DNA of 59,348 nucleotides from Parabacteroides goldsteinii. GTDB lineage: Bacteria > Bacteroidota > Bacteroidia > Bacteroidales > Tannerellaceae. A program made the position numbers and the translations under genes. The notes below the pieces were generated by a model. The model had not been told where the DNA came from. It saw nothing but the letters and a program-made list of their open reading frames with translations, and did no database searches. Location of the stretch: NCBI RefSeq assembly GCF_015550595.1, contig NZ_JADNBB010000030.1, forward strand, positions 1-59,348, read 5' to 3'. Of the stretch, positions 54,846 through 59,348 are shown one piece after another; position 1 is the stretch's first letter, and every line of letters starts with the position of its first letter.

Positions 54846-56885
54846 ATGGAAAAACAGTTTAAGAGAACGCTGATTACTACGGCGTTGCCGTATGCGAACG
54901 GGCCGGTACATATTGGTCACCTGGCTGGTGTGTATGTGCCTGCCGATATATATGCCCGCTACCTTCGCCTGAAGGGGGAGGATGTTTTGATGATCGGGGG
55001 ATCGGATGAGCATGGGGTGCCTATTACGCTCCGGGCTAAGAAAGAAGGAGTTACACCACAGGATGTGGTAGACCGTTTTCATGGGATTATCAAGAAATCT
55101 TTCGAGGACTTCGGTATCACATTCGATATTTATTCCCGTACAACCTCGCCTACACATCGTCAGGTAGCCTCGGATTTCTTCCGTACCCTGTATGAAAAAG
55201 GGGAGTTTATAGAAAAGACAAGCGAACAATATTATGACGAGGAAGCCAAACAATTCCTTGCCGACCGTTATATAACCGGTACATGCCCGCATTGTGGCAA
55301 TGAAAAGGCGTATGGCGACCAGTGTGAAGCCTGCGGTACCTCATTGAGTCCGACAGATCTGATCAATCCGAAATCAGCCATCAGTGGTAGCGAGCCGGTG
55401 ATGAAGGAAACCAAACACTGGTATCTTCCGTTGGATAAACATGAACCGTTCCTGCGTCAGTGGATTCTCGAAGACCATAAAGAATGGAAATCAAATGTGT
55501 ACGGACAGTGCAAGAGCTGGTTGGATATGGGATTGCAACCACGTGCGGTAAGTCGTGACCTGGACTGGGGTATTCCTGTCCCTGTAGAAGGAGCGGAAGG
55601 TAAAGTGCTTTATGTATGGTTTGACGCGCCGATCGGTTATATCTCCAATACAAAAGAGTTGTTACCGGATAGCTGGGAGACATGGTGGAAAGATCCTGAA
55701 ACAAAGATGTTGCATTTTATCGGGAAGGATAATATTGTGTTCCACTGCATTGTATTCCCGTCTATGTTGAAGGCGGAAGGTTCTTTTAACTTGCCGGAGA
55801 ACGTACCAGCCAATGAGTTTCTAAATCTGGAAGGTGACAAGATCTCTACTTCCCGTAACTGGGCGGTTTGGTTGAATGAATATCTGGTGGATATGCCGGG
55901 TAAACAGGATGTGTTGCGTTATGTGTTGACGGCCAACGCTCCGGAAACAAAAGATAATGACTTTACGTGGAAAGACTTCCAGGCTCGTAATAATAATGAA
56001 CTGGTCGCTATCCTGGGTAACTTTGTAAACCGTGCCTTGGTGCTGACAGAGAAATATTTCGAAGGTAAGGTGCCTGCTGCCGGTGAGCTGACCGATTATG
56101 ACTTTCAGACGCTGAAGGATTTCGCAGATGTAAAAGCTAATGTAGAACGTTTATTGGATACATATCATTTCCGTGATGCACAGAAAGAGGCGATGAACCT
56201 GGCCCGTATCGGTAACAAATACCTGGCGGATACTGAACCCTGGAAGCTGGCGAAGACGGATATGGAGCGCGTGGCAACGATCATGAATATATCATTGCAG
56301 ATCACCGCTAACTTGGCGATCGCTTTTGAACCGTTTCTGCCGTTCAGCATGGAGAAACTGAACAAGATGTTGAACGTAGAACCGTTGGGGTGGAACCGTC
56401 TGGGTTCAACAGACTTGCTGGATGCCGGTCATCAGCTGGGTAAATCAGAGCTTCTGTTCGAAAAAATTGAAGATAGCGTGATCGAAGCACAGGTTCAGAA
56501 GTTGCTGGATACGAAGAAAGCGAATGAGGAAGCAAGTTATAAAGCAAAGCCGGTTCGTGAAAATATCGAATTCGACGATTTTGCTAAACTGGATATCCGT
56601 GTAGGTACGATATTGGAATGTACTAAAGTGCCTAAGGCGGATAAGTTATTGCAGTTCCGTATTGACGACGGGTTGGAGAAACGTACGATCGTTTCCGGTA
56701 TCGCCCAACATTATGCTCCGGAAGAGTTGATCGGAAAACAAGTTTGCTTTATCGCTAACCTGGCTCCCCGCAAACTGAAAGGAATTGTATCGGAAGGTAT
56801 GATCTTGTCTGCGGAAAACTTTGATGGTAAGTTGGCTGTGATCACTCCTGAGAAAGAGGTGAAACCTGGTAGCGAAGTAAAATAA
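54846..56885 (+). CDS. metG: Methionyl-tRNA synthetase with C-terminal tRNA-binding domain
   Basis: Charges tRNA-Met in the cytoplasm. The 679-residue class I synthetase has HIGH (residues 22-25), the zinc-binding cysteines C147, C150, C160 and C163, and the catalytic KISTS loop. The anticodon domain (about 380-540) is followed by an OB-fold EMAPII/Trbp111-like tRNA-binding domain over the last 115 residues ([19 protein letters not shown]). The start is the ATG giving MEKQFKRTL; a TTG 27 bases earlier is in frame but falls inside the -7 box. It has its own terminator downstream. Confidence 0.96.
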   Translation: MEKQFKRTLITTALPYANGPVHIGHLAGVYVPADIYARYLRLKGEDVLMIGGSDEHGVPITLRAKKEGVTPQDVVDRFHGIIKKSFEDFGITFDIYSRTTSPTHRQVASDFFRTLYEKGEFIEKTSEQYYDEEAKQFLADRYITGTCPHCGNEKAYGDQCEACGTSLSPTDLINPKSAISGSEPVMKETKHWYLPLDKHEPFLRQWILEDHKEWKSNVYGQCKSWLDMGLQPRAVSRDLDWGIPVPVEGAEGKVLYVWFDAPIGYISNTKELLPDSWETWWKDPETKMLHFIGKDNIVFHCIVFPSMLKAEGSFNLPENVPANEFLNLEGDKISTSRNWAVWLNEYLVDMPGKQDVLRYVLTANAPETKDNDFTWKDFQARNNNELVAILGNFVNRALVLTEKYFEGKVPAAGELTDYDFQTLKDFADVKANVERLLDTYHFRDAQKEAMNLARIGNKYLADTEPWKLAKTDMERVATIMNISLQITANLAIAFEPFLPFSMEKLNKMLNVEPLGWNRLGSTDLLDAGHQLGKSELLFEKIEDSVIEAQVQKLLDTKKANEEASYKAKPVRENIEFDDFAKLDIRVGTILECTKVPKADKLLQFRIDDGLEKRTIVSGIAQHYAPEELIGKQVCFIANLAPRKLKGIVSEGMILSAENFDGKLAVITPEKEVKPGSEVK

Positions 56886-56915
56886 GAGAAATAAGCCTTG
56901 CGTAGAAGGTTTCAG

Positions 56916-56957
56916 AGGTGTGTCATCTTGTTTATGCATGAATGACACACTTTTTTT
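56916..56957 (+). terminator. Terminator after metG
   Basis: GTGTGTCAT (56918-56926) pairs with ATGACACAC (56942-56950) across a 15-base loop, and a run of seven T follows. The rest of the gap to 57024 is featureless. Confidence 0.88.
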
Positions 56958-57024
56958 ATAATAATATAGCAGTTGCTGCGTTATTTAAAGCAAGGAAAAA
57001 CAAAACAGGTGCAAGAAAATAAAG

Positions 57025-58188
57025 ATGTTTGAAAAACAGATACAAATGGTCGATTTGCATGGACAATATCATCGCCTGAAAGAGGAGATAGATATTGCAA
57101 TGCAGGCAGTAATTGAAAGCTGTGCCTTTATCAACGGACCTCAGGTGAAAACTTTTGGAGATCATTTGGCCGGGTATCTGGATATTCCTTATGTAATTCC
57201 ATGCGGAAATGGTACGGATGCTTTGCAGATTGCACTGATGGCTCTGGAGTTGCAACCGGGTGATGAGGTGATTGTCCCTTCATTTACCTATGTGGCTGCT
57301 GCGGAAGTGATTGCATTACTAGGGTTAACGCCTGTATTGGTCGATGTCGATCCGCAAACATTCAATATCGATCCGCAGAAGATAGAGGGGGCGATTTCCC
57401 GTAATACGAAGGCTGTCATAGCGGTACATTTATTCGGGCAATCCTGCGATATGGAGCCGCTCATGAAGATTGCAAATAGGTATCATTTGTATGTGATAGA
57501 GGATAACGCCCAGTCTGTTGGTGCTGAATATACTTTTGCAGACGGCCATGTAAAGAAAACCGGCACAATGGGCCATATCGGGACGACTTCTTTCTTTCCT
57601 TCCAAGCCGTTGGCCTGTTATGGGGATGGAGGGGCCTTGATGACCTCCGACGAAGTTCTGGCTAAACGTATCCGTATGATTGCCAATCATGGGCAGGAGA
57701 TTAAATATCATCATAAACTGATCGGGTGTAATTCAAGGTTGGATACTTTGCAGGCTGCTATTTTGGATGTGAAACTGAAATATATCGATGAATTTACGGA
57801 AGCCCGCAGGATAGTGGCTGCAAGATACGATGAGGCACTGTCTTCGTGTGACTTGTTGATTCTTCCGAAGAAATCGACATTTTCCACTCATGTATATCAT
57901 CAGTATACAGTTAAGTTGAAGCCTGTGGCGGGTTTCTCCTCTATTGCGGAGCAACGGAAGCTTTTACAGGATTATCTGAAAGGGAAAGGCGTTCCTTCAA
58001 TGGTTTATTATCCGTTACCTTTACAGGCGCAGGATGCTTATAAATGGATGGCACGTACACCGGGAAGCATTGATGAATCGGACCGTTTGAGCCAATGTGT
58101 TCTGTCGTTGCCTATCCATACTGAAATGACGAAAGAAGAACAAGAGTATATAATTGATGCTATAGTCAATTTTAAGTATAATGAATAA
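57025..58188 (+). CDS. DegT/DnrJ/EryC1/StrS aminotransferase (WbpE-like)
   Basis: A 387-residue PLP-dependent sugar aminotransferase. It begins with the WbpE-like QIQMVDLHGQY and the substrate/PLP stretch CGNGTDALQIAL. EDNAQSVGAEY contains the PLP-contacting Asp. The catalytic lysine K194 lies in FFPSKPLACYGDGGAL. By resemblance, its substrate is UDP-3-keto-N-acetylglucosaminuronic acid, giving the 3-amino sugar. It overlaps the next gene by eight bases, which codes for the matching dehydrogenase, so the two steps are probably coupled. The acceptor could be an O-antigen or glycoprotein sugar. Confidence 0.85.
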   Translation: MFEKQIQMVDLHGQYHRLKEEIDIAMQAVIESCAFINGPQVKTFGDHLAGYLDIPYVIPCGNGTDALQIALMALELQPGDEVIVPSFTYVAAAEVIALLGLTPVLVDVDPQTFNIDPQKIEGAISRNTKAVIAVHLFGQSCDMEPLMKIANRYHLYVIEDNAQSVGAEYTFADGHVKKTGTMGHIGTTSFFPSKPLACYGDGGALMTSDEVLAKRIRMIANHGQEIKYHHKLIGCNSRLDTLQAAILDVKLKYIDEFTEARRIVAARYDEALSSCDLLILPKKSTFSTHVYHQYTVKLKPVAGFSSIAEQRKLLQDYLKGKGVPSMVYYPLPLQAQDAYKWMARTPGSIDESDRLSQCVLSLPIHTEMTKEEQEYIIDAIVNFKYNE

Positions 58189-59206
58189 GATTAAATTTGC
58201 CGTAGTAGGCTGTGGGCATATCGGAAAACGTCATGCCGAAATGGTTACACGTGATCCGGATGCCGAACTGGTTGCCTTGTGTGATATTCGCCCGCGTGAA
58301 GAGTTGGGAATCGATGCTTACGATGTTCCTTTCTTTTCTGGTTTGCAAGATTTGCTGCAGAGTGATATTTTGGTAGATGTAGTTAATGTCTGCACGCCGA
58401 ATGGGTTGCATGCCTCTTTGGCAGTACAGGCTGTCGAGGCCGGTTGCAATGTGGTAATAGAAAAACCGATGGCTCTGACATTGGCAGATGCGGAGAAGGT
58501 GGTCTATGCCTCCCTGAAATATCATAAGCAAGTGTTCTGTGTGATGCAGAACCGCTATTCTCCTCCGTCGGTCTGGATTAAAGATATGATCGAATCGGGC
58601 AAGTTGGGTAAGATCTATATGGTTCAGCTGAATTGTTACTGGAATCGTGACGACCGCTATTATAAACCGGGAGGATGGCATGGAGATGCTGTGTTGGATG
58701 GTGGAACGCTTTTCACCCAGTTCTCCCATTTTATCGACATCATGTATTGGCTGTTTGGTGATATTTGTAATATACAGGCTCGTTTTGCTGATTTCAATCA
58801 CGAAAAGCTGACGGATTTCGAAGACTCCGGCTTTGTGAACTTTAATTTCGTGAACGGTGGCATGGGGAGTTTGAACTATTCTACCTCCGTATGGAATAGG
58901 AATATGGAAAGCAGTATGCTGATCGTAGCCGAGAATGGTAGCGTGAAGATCGGTGGACAATATATGAACGAAGTGGAATATTGTCATGTGAAGGATTACG
59001 AAATGCCTGAACTGGCACCGACTAATCCCGGTAATGACTATGGCCCTTATAAAGGTTCGGCTCAGAACCATAACTTCGTAATTCGCAATGTTGTCCGTGT
59101 ACTTTCGGGTTCCGGCTCAGAAAGTATTACCACTAATGTACTGGAAGGTATGAAGGTGGTCGATATGATACAGCGCATTTACGCACTAAAAGAGCAACAA
59201 CGTTGA
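58181..59206 (+). CDS. Gfo/Idh/MocA oxidoreductase (WbpB/WlbA-like)
   Basis: A 341-residue NAD-dependent sugar dehydrogenase with Rossmann motif GCGHIGKRH (10-18), the catalytic lysine in EKPMAL near 95, and the substrate-domain stretch GGTLFTQFSHFIDIMYWLFGD. In the WbpB group it oxidises C3 of UDP-GlcNAcA, producing the substrate of the aminotransferase just upstream. It follows by an eight-base overlap. An N-acetyltransferase (WbpD) would be expected next, but the window ends 142 bases later. Confidence 0.85.
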   Translation: MNKIKFAVVGCGHIGKRHAEMVTRDPDAELVALCDIRPREELGIDAYDVPFFSGLQDLLQSDILVDVVNVCTPNGLHASLAVQAVEAGCNVVIEKPMALTLADAEKVVYASLKYHKQVFCVMQNRYSPPSVWIKDMIESGKLGKIYMVQLNCYWNRDDRYYKPGGWHGDAVLDGGTLFTQFSHFIDIMYWLFGDICNIQARFADFNHEKLTDFEDSGFVNFNFVNGGMGSLNYSTSVWNRNMESSMLIVAENGSVKIGGQYMNEVEYCHVKDYEMPELAPTNPGNDYGPYKGSAQNHNFVIRNVVRVLSGSGSESITTNVLEGMKVVDMIQRIYALKEQQR

Positions 59207-59348
59207 TTGTGTAGGTGAGGCCGATGATTATGTGGGCATGGGCATTTTATAAATAAACTTTTTTATGGGGCGCTGAATTCAACTTGCAAATGCAACAGAA
59301 TTCTGATTAATAATTTGTTTAAATTTTTCGTTTGGCGTGAGGTATCCA
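59207..59348. other. Right edge, no gene recognised
   Basis: No coding region, terminator or repeat is clear. A GCAAATG at 59286-59292 and an AT-rich end are the only features, perhaps part of the leader of the next gene. Confidence 0.4.

Noticed and set aside
1-59348. CRISPR arrays, tRNA and rRNA genes, insertion sequences
   Set aside because: No evenly spaced direct repeats with unique spacers, no tRNA cloverleaf signatures, no rRNA segments and no transposase genes were recognised on either strand.

Overview
The window looks like chromosomal DNA from a gut Bacteroidales, most probably Parabacteroides. This is inferred from gene content and signals: two SusC/SusD pairs, Bacteroidetes-only families (DUF4254, DUF4493, PCMD, BT4734-like/VirE, DUF4369-thioredoxin), few Shine-Dalgarno sites, and promoter boxes of the TTTG / TAnnTTTG type. 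No rRNA, tRNA, CRISPR array, transposase or phage gene was found.

Layout. 0.1-2.6 kb: an MFS transporter and pdxB (vitamin B6 synthesis), both on the minus strand. 3.1-9.0 kb: a small polysaccharide-utilisation locus (SusC, SusD, family-43 glycosidase). 9.1-23.3 kb: a surface-glycan/LPS-core type locus. Its plus-strand part (DUF4254, GT9 heptosyltransferase-like, GT87, sugar kinase, GT2, then a beta-gamma-crystallin lipoprotein) converges on a minus-strand operon (GT2, polysaccharide deacetylase, a second GT87, a GT2 remnant, GT4). A UDP-sugar 6-dehydrogenase, an outer-membrane protein, a GT90 transferase and RNase HI follow. 23.4-30.1 kb: central metabolism (shikimate kinase, alanine dehydrogenase, two-gene 2-oxoacid:ferredoxin oxidoreductase, ATP-type PEP carboxykinase). 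30.1-35.5 kb: a second SusC/SusD pair behind a 730-bp leader holding a 36-bp inverted repeat. 35.7-41.5 kb: thioredoxin-like lipoprotein, YifB ATPase, a primase/helicase-like BT4734-VirE protein and a divergent HU-like protein. 41.6-54.8 kb: an AraC regulator divergent from seven same-strand genes for surface proteins (four DUF4493 lipoproteins, two PCMD domains, one beta-barrel, one 1,321-residue repeat protein). 54.8-59.2 kb: metG, then a WbpE-like aminotransferase and a WbpB-like dehydrogenase.

How the genes may work together. The dehydrogenase at 19.4 kb and the WbpE/WbpB-like pair at 57-59 kb could supply consecutive steps to a UDP-2,3-diamino-uronic acid sugar for surface glycans. The DUF4493/PCMD cluster looks like one envelope-exposed assembly with its own regulator.

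The points most worth a second look are: (i) inverted repeats with palindromic arms upstream of both susC genes, suggestive of invertible (phase-variable) control regions; (ii) four spaced copies of an 18-bp motif between the VirE-like and HU-like genes, related to a hairpin 39 kb away; (iii) the DUF4493/PCMD surface cluster; (iv) a predicted calcium-binding beta-gamma-crystallin lipoprotein at the meeting point of the two glycan operons. All functions are assigned by reading motifs and family resemblance, without database searches.
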